DNA from: Phytoseiulus persimilis
Taxonomy: Eukaryota; Arthropoda; Arachnida; Mesostigmata; Phytoseiidae
Length of the DNA: 64,000 bases
Reading direction: 5' to 3'
Assembly: GCA_037576195.1 (NCBI GenBank)
Contig: CM075102.1
Location: 40,606,745 to 40,670,744, forward strand
Both the position numbers and the translations under genes were made by a program. Below the pieces are notes generated by a model, which was given only the letters and a program-made list of their open reading frames with translations, ran no database searches and was not told the DNA's origin. Positions 36,727 through 49,990 of the stretch are shown in pieces; position 1 is the first letter of the stretch, and each line of letters starts with the position of its first letter.

Positions 36727-37036
36727 TTTGCTGAGCACACAACTCCGTGGGTGCTGTTGAACGGTTCCGCATTTGTCCTTGTTACTCGGAAAAAGCTCCC
36801 GTGGAAGCTCCTGTCGGAAAACAGCGCAGACAATCTGCCCATTCCTAACATTTCGATGAGCTCTTGGAACAGTGACGAAATTTTCCAGACTCGGATTCGG
36901 GACGTTGTGGAGGACAACATGGATGATTCGTTTACGCTTTTCGGAGCGAACAGAGAGTTTGAAAATCGAGCGCGTCGAGTTGGTCTAAAGGAGTTCATCC
37001 ATTGCGGGCGAAACGCTCTGAAGTACGCTACGACAG
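36727..37036 (+). CDS. Candidate internal exon of an unrecognised gene
   Basis: A 310-bp open segment between an acceptor (tttatgacag at 36717-36726) and a donor (CAG/GTAATT at 37037). It encodes about 103 residues, beginning FAEHTTPWVLLNGSAF and containing IRDVVEDNMDDSFTLFG and IHCGRNALKYATT. Codon first positions are clearly G/A-rich, unlike neighbouring frames. The frame has no ATG near its start (it opens with GTG at 36751), which fits an internal exon rather than a whole gene. No partner exon was found on either side, and I do not recognise the sequence. Confidence 0.38.
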
Positions 37037-40000
37037 GTAATTGGGTCGAACAGTTTCATTCGTGGATTTAGAGAACTTCTCGGGGAAACTGGGGCGCTAA
37101 GCCGCGGGAAACGAAATTCGGCTTCCTGAACTCACAAAAACTTCGCCACAGACAGCGAGGACCGGAAACAAAAGAAGCAGTTTGCTCGCCAGATGTGGAG
37201 GAGGAAGAAGTGGGAGGGAGTTGGAGTAGAACGTTTCAAGATTGCAAAAAGCTCCATAAATAACGACTTTTCGGGAGAACCCAGGCCCATTCCGGACAAT
37301 GGACTCCGGGGACCTTTTTGAGAGACGTTGTGCAACTCGTCTCCTCGTGGATGCTATGGGCCATGCAGGAGCACTTCATCCACTCAATGATTTCCTCTCG
37401 GCGATCTCACCGTGGTTTCTCTTCTTCGTCTCGGAACACCGTTCGGGCGGAAACGCGGGGCAAAGTGGGATTGGTCGCACAGCTTCTGATAACAATGAAG
37501 TCTTTCTTTTCACGTGTTGCGACTTCCGGGTCAAGGGGGTAGGAGGGAGATCCGTCAGGATGGAAAAGCAAATCCGCGGAATGAAGTCGAGCGGTATGAA
37601 GTGCTGGATGGTCCTCCGAGGATTTCAAATCCGACGCTGAAACATTTGATTGAACTCGATCCCAGCGTGGACGGGAAAGTCACGAACAAAGTTCGAGTGA
37701 GTGTCACAGCCGGTCACATCGCGGAGAGGTCTGGCACTCGGCTTTTAGCCTTACAGCCCTGAATGAGGCCTGTACACGGAGTCGTCTGAGTAACTTGTCA
37801 TGTATGGTCGGAGAGAACTAATATGCGGACTCGGTTCGTTCGCATGGCTCGAAAAATCCCGACCGCTGACCTGGTATCGTGTGTAACTCCTCGCGGACGA
37901 AGCACGGACACCGTTTTCTGTCGAATCACTCGTCGACGCGTTCTCGATTGGTTTCTCCGTCGCTCCGAACTTAACTTTCAGTTCAAACCAAGGTCTGCTA
38001 GATCCAGTCTTACTCGTCCGTCGTTCATTGCTTTGATAGCCTTTCCGCGACCGAATTCAACCATTTCCAGTTCTCGTGGAATTCTGAGAGTTTGAAATTG
38101 CTCAACGATGAATATGTTACCCTCCGCTCCTGCAAACGAGCTCGATGCAGGAGTACAGCATCAGTGATCAAGTCTTAATCCGATTAGCGTCTTCTCAAAT
38201 TTGCCTGGTCCGCTGGTTCAGAGCTCTTGAGCCCTGACGATATGAATGTATCGCTCTAGATTTGGCGTCAATTCCAACCGTGTCTGCGAGTTCTTTGGTG
38301 TGGAATCGAGAGTGTAACTTCCAGGACCGTGGCTTTCGTGGCTCGAGGAAATTCCGAATGAGGAGCATAAATAGAGACGCCAAATTACCGGATAAGTCCT
38401 TGTCCGCCCGGTTTGTTCGGTTTCCGGCGTTGCAGGGGGCAATGTCCGGCATCTTGGATTTTAGGAGAAAAGATCCGAAGTTCGGGATTCAAGAAGATGG
38501 AATTCCCTTGTTGGGAAATCGAAGGGACGACAACGAATATAAGTTGGTTCCAAGCCCTTCCGGAGCAAATGTCCGGCTCTTGAGAGCATTTATCTTATGA
38601 CAGCGCATCACGTCCGCGAACGGTTGAACGCCGTCTTCGCAGATCGCTGTTTCGTCGGCTAGCGGACTCACACTGATGGGGAACTTGCCCGCGCCAACCA
38701 CTGCGCGAGCAGAGCGATGATGTGAGCAGAGCGTTTCCCACGCAGATACGTATTTCCCGCGGAAAAAAAACTGAGGAATACATAGGAATGACATTGTGTC
38801 GCGAAATACTCCGAACGGAGGGGCTCTAGATACTCGTATTCGGAGAAGATCTCGATTAAAGAACCTAAACAAATATAATCGAAGAGAGAGTAAAGTTCAC
38901 TCTGACTCCTCATCCTAGTACTTGAGGCTCATCAATGCTACATGGGATGAGGGAAACATTTCGAAACTTGACCCTTTTCCGGTCACATGAATTGATGTAC
39001 CTGGAAATGTCCCTCTGGATTTCCAGTTTCGACATTGATGTCCTACTCGGACCATGTCCGGTCATGTCGCATCTCTAAGCCTGAGCGATACCTCTACCGC
39101 ACGAGACGGCTCTATCTCATCACGCGCGGGAGTGAAAACTGAACATGAGCACAAGATGGGGTGAGAGCGTCAGCGGAATACAGTACTGCCAAAATTGAGC
39201 CCACTGCTCACGCTCCGATTTCTGAACGCTTGCCATAAATCGCTCGAATCGCTCAGAAATCTCTTCGATGACACTTCCGAGGCGCGGGAACACTAATCCA
39301 GATATTATTCCGCTGCATGCATGGTTATCTGTGGGGTACGATATTCGCATACCGAGCTCTGGAAAAATCATTCACACGTCTGTCCCTCCAATCAATGATA
39401 TTGTTCGTGTCATCGCTCGAAACTATGATATCCTTCCTCAGAGGAACAATTATCCCGTGCTCCAAGCCTCCCCCATGATACAGGGCGCTAAACCTCTGGT
39501 CTCATCCTCCGCCATTTTATTTTGGTTCCCGTGCTCAATAATACTCGGTGGTCTCTTGAGAGTGGTGTACCACGAGCGGTTCCGCCTGGGGCGTACCGCC
39601 GCCTCTTACTCCACCTCTCTCTGAGCCCCGTATGCGGGCTACTGGCCAGGGGTTCTCCGAAAGGGTCTGACGTTGCCATTTTGAGCATCATCATCATAAT
39701 AATCAGTCGGCTTCCGGCAGCTTCGAGCGTAATTCCAATCCTCGACCGTTGCCGAGGGAAACATGCTCTTCAACTGTTCTTTGAGACGGCGTCGTGAGAA
39801 TGGTCCTATAAATGAACATTCGTTTTCCAGGGCATCCAGATGGTGCTCCGCATCAATTCTCCCTTCCATCCTCAAAAAACATGGACAAACAACGCAGTTA
39901 CGGCCGAGGGCATAATACCGGAGTTCCCCAGTGGGTTTCGGGAAGCGAGCGGACTGTTGAGGCTCATACTCTGCGAGCTTTCGGAAGCCATAACTCTGAC

Positions 40001-40790
40001 AATTCCCAAGAGCTCTCCGGACAGTTTTTCTCGTCGAAGAGCTGAAATCTAGACGCACATTTGGCGTCTTTTCTGAGTTTTCATCTGACTCGATTGTGAG
40101 CGAAGTGATGATGTACGAGTTTCATGTTCCCTTCAAGACTTCAACCAATAATAATCGCGTTTCAAAGTAGTGAACTTCATTTCAAACGATCAGTATCTAC
40201 TCTGAGCGCGACTGATAATTTGGAGTACGATTCAACCAGGGACAGAGGAGGCATTCGCTATATCAGACGACCTACATGATTCATTAACACCGGCTCACCT
40301 GGAAGAGACAGTCTCTGTGAAGGTGGGTACAAAATGCATGAGCCAGGTAGACGCTCGTTACGCAACCCGCGCATCTGATTCAGGCAACTTGATCGCACCG
40401 AAAAAACAGGTGCTCTCGACGACCCTGTCGGAACAGAACACCCGAGGGATACCTAAGCGGCGGGTTCCCCATTCCTACGCCCTGACTCGAAGAAGGCTAG
40501 CAGATCATGTTTTTGAACCGTAGGGAATGAAACTGTGAGAGAACGAGGGGTTTGTTCCTGACCCCTTTCGCTCAAAATTGAGTCGAGTCAGGGAAACGAA
40601 AACGCGTCTTGCTTCGAGCCGTGCAAAATCTCCTGGAAATCGGCAAAGTCGTGGCAATTCGATATCCTGGAAAACGAATGCTTCTTGGCGTATCAGAGCT
40701 GGTCGCAGAGCAACATTTCGACGAATGACTCTCCCGTTGAGCAAGCTCCGTCTGAGGAGAGGGGCTATCTGGCACGGCTTGACAGGTTTT
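37037..40790. other. Spacer with weak minus-strand exon signals
   Basis: Several short minus-strand stretches have coding character: 39120 to about 39295 (ends LVLMFSFHSRA), 39692-39930, and 39977-40048 behind a strong acceptor (tctagatttcag). Two or three frames are open in each, so exon order and frame could not be fixed. No product is assigned. Confidence 0.25.
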
Positions 40791-41334
40791 TCAGGTTACG
40801 AGTCCCAAGAGCTCGCCAACATCATCGCAATTCGAGGCTCCAACTATGAACGCCCGAGCGAATTTGAGTATGATGTTTTCCATACCCATCACGAGATCAG
40901 ACGTTATTGCAAACGGTATATCATATTGGTATAGATTCGAGAGCAGTCCCGAGAATCCCTCCAAGGTAATATCAGTTGGGTGGCATCGCGACATGTTGCA
41001 CGAGGCGTGAAGCTCGAGAGGATATTTTGAATGCTCGCAACAGCTGGCTTTACGACGCGTATAAAACGCCGTTGCACTCGTGCTGCCAAGATGAGAATAT
41101 AAAGCGAACACCGCTGGGGACTGCGACCGGATGCTTCATTGGAGTTTTCGGAATGACTCACCGCAGACACGTCGTAGCTTGCTCGAGAGTTTTTGCGAAA
41201 TTTGATTTCGGAATGGTCAAACGCGGAGGTATGAGCATCTCTAATAGCTCGTAGTCCAAGGGCTCATCCCGGGAGATTCTCGAGAAGTCACGACAGAAGA
41301 CTCTCGGCTGTGTACGCTGCCTCTCCATGAACAT
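40791..41334 (-). CDS. Candidate two-exon gene, unknown function
   Basis: Exon 1 is 41162-41334 (ATG at 41334) and exon 2 is 40791-41082, split by a 79-bp intron with a strong GTGAGT donor and a pyrimidine-rich cttggcag acceptor. The intron size equals the first intron of NTHL1 here, and phases match (CG plus C gives Arg), joining two otherwise separate frames into 154 residues. Recognisable stretches are DEPLDYELLEMLIPPRLTIP before the intron and ITLEGFSGLLSNLYQYDIPF after it, with six cysteines mostly around the junction. There is no signal peptide or clear membrane segment. The frame may begin further upstream in another exon, and no poly(A) signal was seen. I do not recognise a family. 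Confidence 0.35.
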
Positions 41335-42130
41335 ATTGAAGCGTTTCCAATATGTTACAAGTTGAATTGTCCCCCGCCCGGACCGACAACTCCCTGAACG
41401 GAGCAACTTCGCCCCAATCCCGAAGTCACAGGCGATACGGGAAGACTACTCGATAAAGAGGGGAGCGTACCTTCATGTGCTCCGGATTTCTCTGCAACCG
41501 AGCGGATTTCGCAGGAGAGGTCTTAAAAAACGGGAGGGACCTTCGTTCCGATCTTCGGTTAAGTGAAAATATACATTTCCACCTATGACGTGGACTTCCG
41601 ATTCAAAGTCTTTGACCCCTCAACGGTCGGGAATTCCTCGTTGAAATCGTCGCCGCATCTATTGAAGAGTACCGCGTCTGGGGAGCGAGCCGTATGCAGC
41701 AAATCGCTCCATCGACATCTGCGCTGGAGCGTTGTAATCTCCCTTGTTGAAATGTAAATGAGAACATTTAGCACGCTCAAGCACGTGTGAAGAAGGATAG
41801 CTTTCGGGACCTGCGAACAACATACCCGGGTCGGAGTTCACCATTTGATCTTTGAAATCGCACACAGTGCTTACCACTCTCGAATTAGCTCACACCCATT
41901 CACGCCCTCACAGTTCACAAGACTCACCACTTATTAAATCGTTGCCTGCGGGCAGCTGAGTTTCGGTCCCGGCGGGCGGAGGTTTCGGTCGTCGATTCCG
42001 GATCCTCTGGCGAGTTTGCGACTCCTAAAAACTCTTTCGACGCCCCCGTTGATGACTTGTGAGGATCGTCTCAAACTTAACTTCTGGCAGAGCTCCATGA
42101 AAGTCGGGGAGCTTGCTCTCCTCCTTCAAA
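41335..42130. other. Spacer
   Basis: A minus-strand frame at 41659-41877 has mild coding character and lies just after a donor-like site (GTAAGC near 41873), but no exon boundary could be defined. Nothing else was seen. Confidence 0.3.
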
Positions 42131-42796
42131 ATGTCTGAATTGCGACGAATAGACGTGCTCAACGACGCTCCCGTGACATCTGTCTACGTGAAGCTCATTG
42201 AATGTGGGGGAAATCTTTCAAAACCCTCACATGAACAGTCGGGGGCGGTGGCCGTTCAGTTCGCAGAAAGTTCCTACGCCATTTCCAGCGCTACCGGTGC
42301 TCGTGGAGGCCATCTCCCGGCGGCACGACTTCTTCTAAGTGCGGAAGAAGTCCCAGAGATTAAAACGGACAGCTGCTGTTGGAAGAGGACATTCGTGTTT
42401 GGTCGGAGATATGCCTCGCCGGCCAGGCGGCGGACGATCAAAAGGATTTTCTGCGGAACTCGTCCCAAGTCGACGCTGTACGCCTCCGAGGAATTGGAGT
42501 TTCAGCCAATGAAGCACACGCTCTGTGGGCTCCTCCTCTTTGGCAGACCTCGACTGACTCGACTTGTGCAACAGCGGTTCTCCAACAAAGCCGGTCGAGA
42601 GTTACAATCAATTACGAACGAAGGGTTTTGCACCATTCGACGCCCCAACTGTATTCGGCCAACGCCGGTGTCTGAGGAGGGAGATGCCAATCGAAGTCTC
42701 CCGGAGAACAAACGCTCTCCCGTCCCCTTATTTGTCGTGTACATTCGGAGTCAGCACAGTTCACCCAGACGCTGTCGCGCTGAATCAAATTCCTGA
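42131..42796 (+). CDS. Possible 221-residue protein, unknown
   Basis: An ATG at 42131 in a good context (ttcaaaATGTCT) opens 222 codons including the stop. The first third (MSELRRIDVLNDAPVTSVYV and on) has clear coding bias; the rest is rich in Arg, Ser and Cys with no recognisable domain, signal peptide or membrane segment, and may be chance read-through of a shorter first exon. Frames this long are rare but not excluded by chance in this sequence. No poly(A) signal or neighbour suggests a function. Confidence 0.3.
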   Translation: MSELRRIDVLNDAPVTSVYVKLIECGGNLSKPSHEQSGAVAVQFAESSYAISSATGARGGHLPAARLLLSAEEVPEIKTDSCCWKRTFVFGRRYASPARRRTIKRIFCGTRPKSTLYASEELEFQPMKHTLCGLLLFGRPRLTRLVQQRFSNKAGRELQSITNEGFCTIRRPNCIRPTPVSEEGDANRSLPENKRSPVPLFVVYIRSQHSSPRRCRAESNS

Positions 42797-45700
42797 CTTC
42801 TCTCGCAGGTTCATCACAGGCTGTGAGGACTCGTGCAGCTGACGTATGCCGAGAAACTCTTCCGTCTGCTCGTGACACGCTCGGTCGGGGAACGAAAGGA
42901 ATTCCGACAACGATCCGTGATCGCCGCCCATCTTCCGGGAACCAGAATCCGTTGGCGGAATGTCGTTCCTATCGAGCACAGTTGTCGAAGAATCGAGGGA
43001 ATCGTCGCTCGATCTTATCGCTCCGACAGGCCCCGTTTTTGCCTTCGTCGAGGAGGACCCGGGTTCGGGATGTTTCACTAAAATTGCGGATGACCCCGAA
43101 AAGCGACGGAGGAGCTCTCGTCCTCACTCGAAGAGAGCGTGCGTTCGCCTGAAGCGGATCCGATTGAAAGGGTTTTTGAGGATGATTGCGGGACCGACGG
43201 CAGCAGTTGCGGGATCCGGCGTTCCTCGGGTCTGCCTGAGTTTCCGTCAACTCGACGCGTCGGAGTTCGATTCCCGATTTAATGAGTTGCGAATCAAAAT
43301 GGAGTAACAAATTGATTTTCGGGCGAGCTTCGAGAGCGACCGCGCTCGTCACGTTGGCTCCGCTGAATGCGACGCATCGGATTCGTGGCGACAGGCGCCT
43401 GCCCGAACTCGTTCCGACGGCTGGGCAGCAGTTGTTGTCATGGCTCGCTCCGGTGACTAAATCAGGGCTGACTCGTTGGCTCGGGTTGTCAGACGCGTCT
43501 CACCATTAGGGCGAAACAGAATCCATTTGAAAAAGTCCTCCCGAATCGATAGCAACAATTCCATGCAACGGCGCATGAACTCGATCCCACGGCGGAGTCG
43601 TCAACAAGAGCTCGCGCTCAATCGGATTCGCCACAACGCAAATCAAGCGATTAGCTCTCGAGCCAAACACATGCAACAATTTATCCCATACCATGACCGC
43701 TCCGTTCCGCCCTCCTCTCCCCCGAAACAAAGTCTGTCGCAGACCTCCAACTGCTTCCAAGATCCCATTATTGCAGCTGCGACGCTTGTTCTCCCTGTTT
43801 TGCTTAGGGCTAATCCCAGCTCCGCGTTCCAGGTCGCGCATACCTCTGATTGCTCGGAGCTTCGCCCGAGCGCCGTGAGCCCGGCAGTTACGTCTGGAAA
43901 CTGCCCTCCAAGTGATTGTCTTTCTCGGAGCGGTTGCTGTGTGCGTGTGGAGGGGGGCAAGGAAAGAGAAAGGCCAATGAGAATGAGGAAAACGAGGGAA
44001 CCATCTCATCGAGTGGGAACAGCGAGGCGAATTCGGCGCAGTCCTCATTAAGCGGACTCATTGAATCAAAGTCATTAAACATCCTGTCGGCTTTGACTCG
44101 CCAAGAGCCCGACCGCTGCCTCGCCCGAAGCCAAAGTTAATGCGGCAGGCCGGACTGATGGAGGGGGGCGGGGTTCGCATGGCGTCGCAAGATCCGATAT
44201 TTCACGTCTCCTCCTCTTGACAAAGAGAGAAAGCGACGCTGCCGTCCCGCCCCACCCTCCGCCGCTGGCGCAGCGCTGCGTTTCGCCTCCTTTGCTCTGC
44301 GCGGTATCGTCCTCGGAACCGCCGAAAGGAGTTTCCGGTTTGCACAATGCATGCAGATCCCACCTTCCCGAGCACGTTTTCTGCTCGAGCCCGGATCCGC
44401 AACCCGAGAGCTCGTAGTTAAAAGTTCGCCTGTAGGAATTCAGTCGGTCGGCGGGTCGTTTCATAAAACGATCTCGAAGCGGGAAGAGAATTTCTCTGCC
44501 GCGTTTGCCAGCCGTGGTCTTGTTGCTGTATCCGCTCTAATGTGCAACCAGCGACGATTCCGAGCGACGCAGGAGAGAGTTCTGCTCCGAGGACACAGCG
44601 AGCCCGCACGACACTCGAACGTCCATCCATGGGCTGCGAGATTATTACTACCAGATCTTAAGTCTCAACGCCGGTAAGCTGTTCTAATTAACATTAACTG
44701 CACAATGAAGGCACGTTTTTTGCGAGTTCTCGTTACAGTGAAGTGGAGTTCTTATGCTTGTGTCCTGCCAGCCAGGCCCCGCCTTTGTCGTCCCGAGTAA
44801 GCTCCTCAGAAAGTCTTCCGGCGCGCGTTCCGGGACGGCAAACTGCCTTTGGACCGAGAACTGCGCTTGGAATTCTTCGGACGTTGTTGGGGCTCCGTCC
44901 AGCGAGAGCGCAGTCTGGGAAACGCGATAAAGGGACAGCTTTAATTCATCGACGGCTTGCATCCGGAGCAGCTACGTGCCATCAACGTCGAGGGACAGAA
45001 GCATGCGCCACGGTGACGATAGCACTGAATCCGAATCGAGGAGTTTCCTTCTCCCCACACGGTAGAGCAGGGATCTCAAACGAGCACTCGAGCGCTGTTC
45101 GTATAGCTTCAGCTTTGCGAAGACTCCACGAATCTAATTGCTCCAGTTTCCTTTGTGACAATCCGAATCAAAGCGAGCCAGTCCGTCCACCTTTCCCGCG
45201 CGGCGCTCCAAAAAGTACTTCGGCATTGAATGTCAAAGCCCAGAATCTCATCGAGCTGAGCCTCCGCTGGGGAAATAATTCAATAGAAGCGCAACGTTCG
45301 TCAGGAATCGGTTCAAGGACTGCACGAGGAGATCAAAGGGAATAACTGCAGAAGTTTCGCTGCGACGGCAAGTTCTTCCGAGCTGGGCGGTGACCGGGGG
45401 CCGCCAACTAACAGTTCCAAGATCTGTTCCTCTCGACGCTCCTCCGAGCTCTTCCCCCCGTCTCACCTGGGAACCCGGTCCCACAGGGAACAAAAACTCA
45501 GCTTAGATTTCGTTTAACGTGCGTTAACGAGCAGAACTTCGCAGAATCACGGAATGTGCTTCCGTGAGTCTGTCCTCTCCACGGCCTCGCATTGTCGACC
45601 TAATTTCCCCGGTGCTCTCGGCTCCGTGCGTCTATCTGGCAGTGGATCTGGCAGTCGAACAATATCAATTCAGTGTCGATACGTATTCGCTCTCATTCGT

Positions 45701-48700
45701 CAAAAATATTACCATCAGAAGCTTTCAGTGGGCAATACATTCCTTCAAGTGTCATCGGAGTTGGTAACCAGTATCTGATGTTCACAGGGTAGTCAACGTG
45801 ATTCGAGAATTCCCTACCTTCCTTCTTTCGCTAGTTGTCTGGTGGAAAATAGACCGATTCAGGATTTCTTTCTTGCGATCGATAGCTTTTTCCATTCTTT
45901 ATTCTCGTCGATTGGTCAAAAAATGTTTTCCATGGAGCGGCTCGAAAACTGCGTTTTTCCCCTGAAAATTTCCCGAGAAAACTGGCCGAGAAAGTTCCCA
46001 AGTCAATTGATCGAGTTCGTGTTTGGTTTCATCGGATGCGGCCAAGGATTACTTGGATTTGCTGAAGAAATGGCAAGGTGATATTTTTGTGGCCGATGCA
46101 ATCGGTCGCACTTTCTCGAGCTCTAGACCGATCCTCGCAATACCTTCAGCGAATCCGTGATCCTTCGCCGCAAATGATAAAAGCAATGCAATTGAGACAT
46201 TTCTCCTACAGTTTCCTCCTACAGCCAGCTATCGTTTGCAAGGAAATCCATTCTCTCCACGAATTCTCGACTTACGTTGGCCATCCTGTGGATTTCTTAG
46301 AAGTGAACTTATGATTACGGTCGGAATATTGTATGGGAGCATGCGTTAGACTCCGTGATGAATGAGCGAAGTTACATTCCACATCACAGCCGGACCACTG
46401 CTCTCACAGCCAATCGGAAATTCTGATTCAGGAAACAGCCATCTTTGAGCGATTGCTCGTCGCACAGAACGACGCTCCGTAACTGAGGAGCGAGCATTTT
46501 GAGATCGGGACAGCCGCACTCCGGGAATTCTAGGGGGAAGAAGGAACGAGTCTTTGAAAACTTTTGAATGTATGCGAGACGCGTTCACCTCGAGCGTCAC
46601 GAGAAAACTCACGAGAAACGTCGAGGGGCACTTCTGTTTGAGTGTTGAATCCATTCCCTATTCTGGAGGAGCGCCGACTCATCGGGAAGAGCTCTTCGGA
46701 ATGCTGGACAGGTATCGGTTGACTCCATTCGTCTGATTTCGGAGCGAAACCCAGTGGGAACGAGACTGCGTCGCGATCCGAGCTCCATCTGCTCGACAGG
46801 CACACTCGCGGCTTCTGCATCGCCTCCATGAGCATTGACTTGAGAGTCTCAGCTCCTGACGCGGTGCTCATGACGGAACTTTTTCATCAGGAAAAACGAG
46901 CAGATCGATTGAGAAGCTCTTGTACATCAGTTCACTCTCAAGGAACGACTTCTCAGGTGGAGCTGCAGCCGACCTCCAGTCTGACGGAGAGCCCCTGTCA
47001 AAGGAAACGCTCCCATTGTTTACCTCATTGACAAGAGCAGAACTAGCGCGTTTGCATCACAAACACGTTCAAACATGCACGAGGCGGGCGTCCCCGGGCA
47101 ACGCGAGAACGTGGAGAGAGGAGGATACGGCCTTGGAACAAGAAACGGAAGCCCAGGTAGGAAGTTGTCATTGCGGAGACGAGACAAATATGCTCCCGCT
47201 CCGCTATCGTATTCTGGCCAGCCGGATGGCTGCCGTCTGGCGGCCGGGAGTGGCCCGCTCGTGCTCTCTGGTCGAGCCCTAAGGGAGCGATGGCAAAGCG
47301 CTTCCTTTGTTGTTCGCTCAAGATACTTTCTTATGTAAATTTATTCATGAACACTGAGTGCTGCACCCTCAGCCAAGGGTAAACAGGCGGGAGGGGTTTG
47401 AGACGCCCGCCCGCCCGCCGCTGGCAGTGGCCTCACAGCCGAAATCGTCGGCAGTCGATACACAAACGGTCCACCAGCGCTTGGAACGTACCGGCCGCTA
47501 GAAGCCAAGGGGATCGTCGACGTCAATTCGACGGGGAGCTCAAGATGGAGCGGAGCACTTAAGCACTTCCAAAATCAGTACTACCGACCGCTCGTCAGCT
47601 GCCGCGGAAGCGCATCATCATGAGCAGTGCAGTCTTCGTGCGTCCTGGAGAACCAGCTATCAGACGGATGAGGTTCAGCAGCTGCTCCCGAAGATAAACG
47701 AGCGTTAGATACGCGCCTAAGCTGTTCCGGAACAAACAAGGGAATCTTGTTCGATAAGATGAAATTGCCGCTTAAATCGCGATCTGTTAGCTCCCATGTA
47801 GAAGGCTGAGTGCATCAGCACTTCACGCGTCCCTCCTTCGACCTTCACCGAGGATCCGAACAGGCCCACTTCAGAAACGCTCAGGGTGCTACACACCAAT
47901 TGGTTCGCCCTTCTTAGAACTGGCGAATCGATAGAAAAATGAGAACAAGCTCTACCTTCCAGCCGTCGGAATATCTTTCGCTCGATTCCTCCCCGGGTCG
48001 AAATCGCGAATCGAGACTCGTCGGCCCGGAAGAACAGTCCTGTATGTCGGTCGTCATCATTTGTTCGGCCCGTGACCATCCTGGATTCGTTGTTAGCCAC
48101 AGACCTTGTTATCCCGCCGTTGCTTCTGTCTCTTTCCTTCCCTGAGCGGATCTCAGGCCCCATAGGGAGCGACTGGGCCTAGCAGAACTTTAGTGTCACC
48201 GTCCTGAACCTCCGCGGTTGTGTCCTTCTCTCGAAACTTGAGGAGTACAGGAACTTGCCGTCTCCGTCAAGAGCCTGGAAGCGGTTTTGTCACGTTCTCG
48301 GAACCCGCCTCGTGACGTGATGGCCGAAACGCCTCGCGGCAAGGACGAGCCGTTCATTTCCGTAAATCACAATCAGCGAACGGCGTACAAAGTGTCGTGT
48401 TGGCAGGTTGTTGTTACGCAGATCATGCGCTTCGCTGGGAACAAATGGTTTAACGATCGCCGTCACAACCCCGGAGCCGTTCGCGTCCCAGTCTTGATTG
48501 ATTCTTTAACACATAGTCGTCGTGTGGAACATGCCCGAGCAGGTTGCATGGTGTTGGTAACCGCCGGGTGCCAGGCTCAATTCAATGAAACCGCCCCACG
48601 CGACAATTCAATCGCAATACAACGCGCAGCGGGGGAGATTCCGGAGTAGTTACTCGGAGCATGAAACGAGAACACATCCAAAATCCGAAGTTCGAATTCA

Positions 48701-49984
48701 CCTTCCGCAGCTCCCTCAGTCAGTTTCATCGGATCTTCCTGATTCCTCGCGTGGGCTCCGAGGTACCAGAAGGTGGATCTTGTGCTCTCGTCGAAGCGGA
48801 GGCGGCAGACGTGACCCCCTGATCGCACAGCTAGGAGCGGCCGTCCACTATTAGGAAAAAAGTATTAACCTTTTGAAGGCTTGCGAGAATCCTATCAGCC
48901 CATATCAAAGTGTTTATTGCACTCTCAGCCGACCGACGAATCTCCGGGATTAGCTTCGGAGGCATCCTTATCCTCGCTGCGTTCAATAAGGAGCTTCCTC
49001 GATCTCCTCCTCGCGAGTCCACGAAGACTGATTTCATGTACGTCTCGCAATTTTAGCAGCTTGATTCAACAGTCCGTGCCAATGTGTGCTGAACAAATAA
49101 ATGGCTGTATTTGTCCGATGTCATTCGATTCGAGTCTCGCTCGAAATAAATTAACTGGAGCGCAGCGTCCGTAGACGTGGTGTCTACGACTTCGAAGCGA
49201 TTGATCGGGAGCTCATCCGTCTACGATTTACGGAGTTATCTCCAACGATGAATTCGGGATACGGCATCGGAAAGTGGCGCATGGAAAAACACGTTTGCGA
49301 ATTCTGCGACAGCGACGTCGACATTCGGAAAGAATGAAAATGAGTCGACGTTTGTTCGCTTTTTGAGTGCATCTCGGAAGCACTCGGAAAGCATGGGGCG
49401 GAGAATCTCGAGTCGAGTCCTCTGTCAAAACTGCTCAGGTCTCGGGAGCATTCGCTGTTCCTCGGATACGCACAGTGAAACGGAATGCAGAGCTCTACAG
49501 AACGGTTTCTCAAGGCTGTCTCCAAGGAAGACGCTGGCGAGTGCGGGGAACAGGCGTCTCCGAAAGAGGAATCCTCAAAATCCCGAGCATGAAAGGCTGC
49601 ATATTCAAAATACCCGACAATATATCGTACCACCGGCACCCTCGCCGGGACCACTTGAGACAGAGGGTTCGAGTGGGGCGTCGAGAGCGAGCGCGGCAGG
49701 GAAAAGAGATTTTGAAATATCGAGGAGCGATTTCTAAGGGCTCCATTTGGCGAATTAGCTAAATCCAATCTTTCAAATGGATCACCGCCTCTCTTCGGTT
49801 GGTGACGAAAGAGAACAACATTCGGTTATAACACAATTGTAGGAGAGTTTCGTTTATCTACACAGAATGGCACCGCGACAAATTTCTGGATCGAACCACC
49901 ATTGGTGGCGTGCATCACTGCTCCGATCGCTGTACATACACATCTCGGTCTATCGGCGGGCTCCGGACGGAATTGGATGCGTCC
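42797..49984. other. Long region without a supportable gene
   Basis: Overlapping frames of 120 to 200 codons on both strands (43476-44051 +, 43506-44048 -, 44743-45345 +, 49184-49768 -) cancel each other as evidence. A minus-strand stretch at 47717-47901 behind a strong acceptor (ttttctatcgattcgccag) looks exon-like but could not be extended. If the membrane glycoprotein gene at 49987 continues past its apparent stop, its further exons would lie here; none was identified. Confidence 0.3.
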
Positions 49985-49990
49985 TCTCAC
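49985..49990 (-). promoter_or_regulatory. Splice-donor-like GTGAGA overlapping the stop codon
   Basis: The last codons of the membrane glycoprotein read ACG CTG TGA. The bases CT/GTGAGA form a good donor, so the TGA at 49987-49989 may be intronic and the protein may continue in exons further left. Which is true cannot be decided from sequence alone. Confidence 0.35.

Noticed and set aside
47717-47901. Exon-like stretch with a faint resemblance to a proteasome beta subunit
   Set aside because: Resemblance is a few residues around VEGG and SRFKR; no flanking exons continue the fold and the frame ends in a stop at the wrong place.
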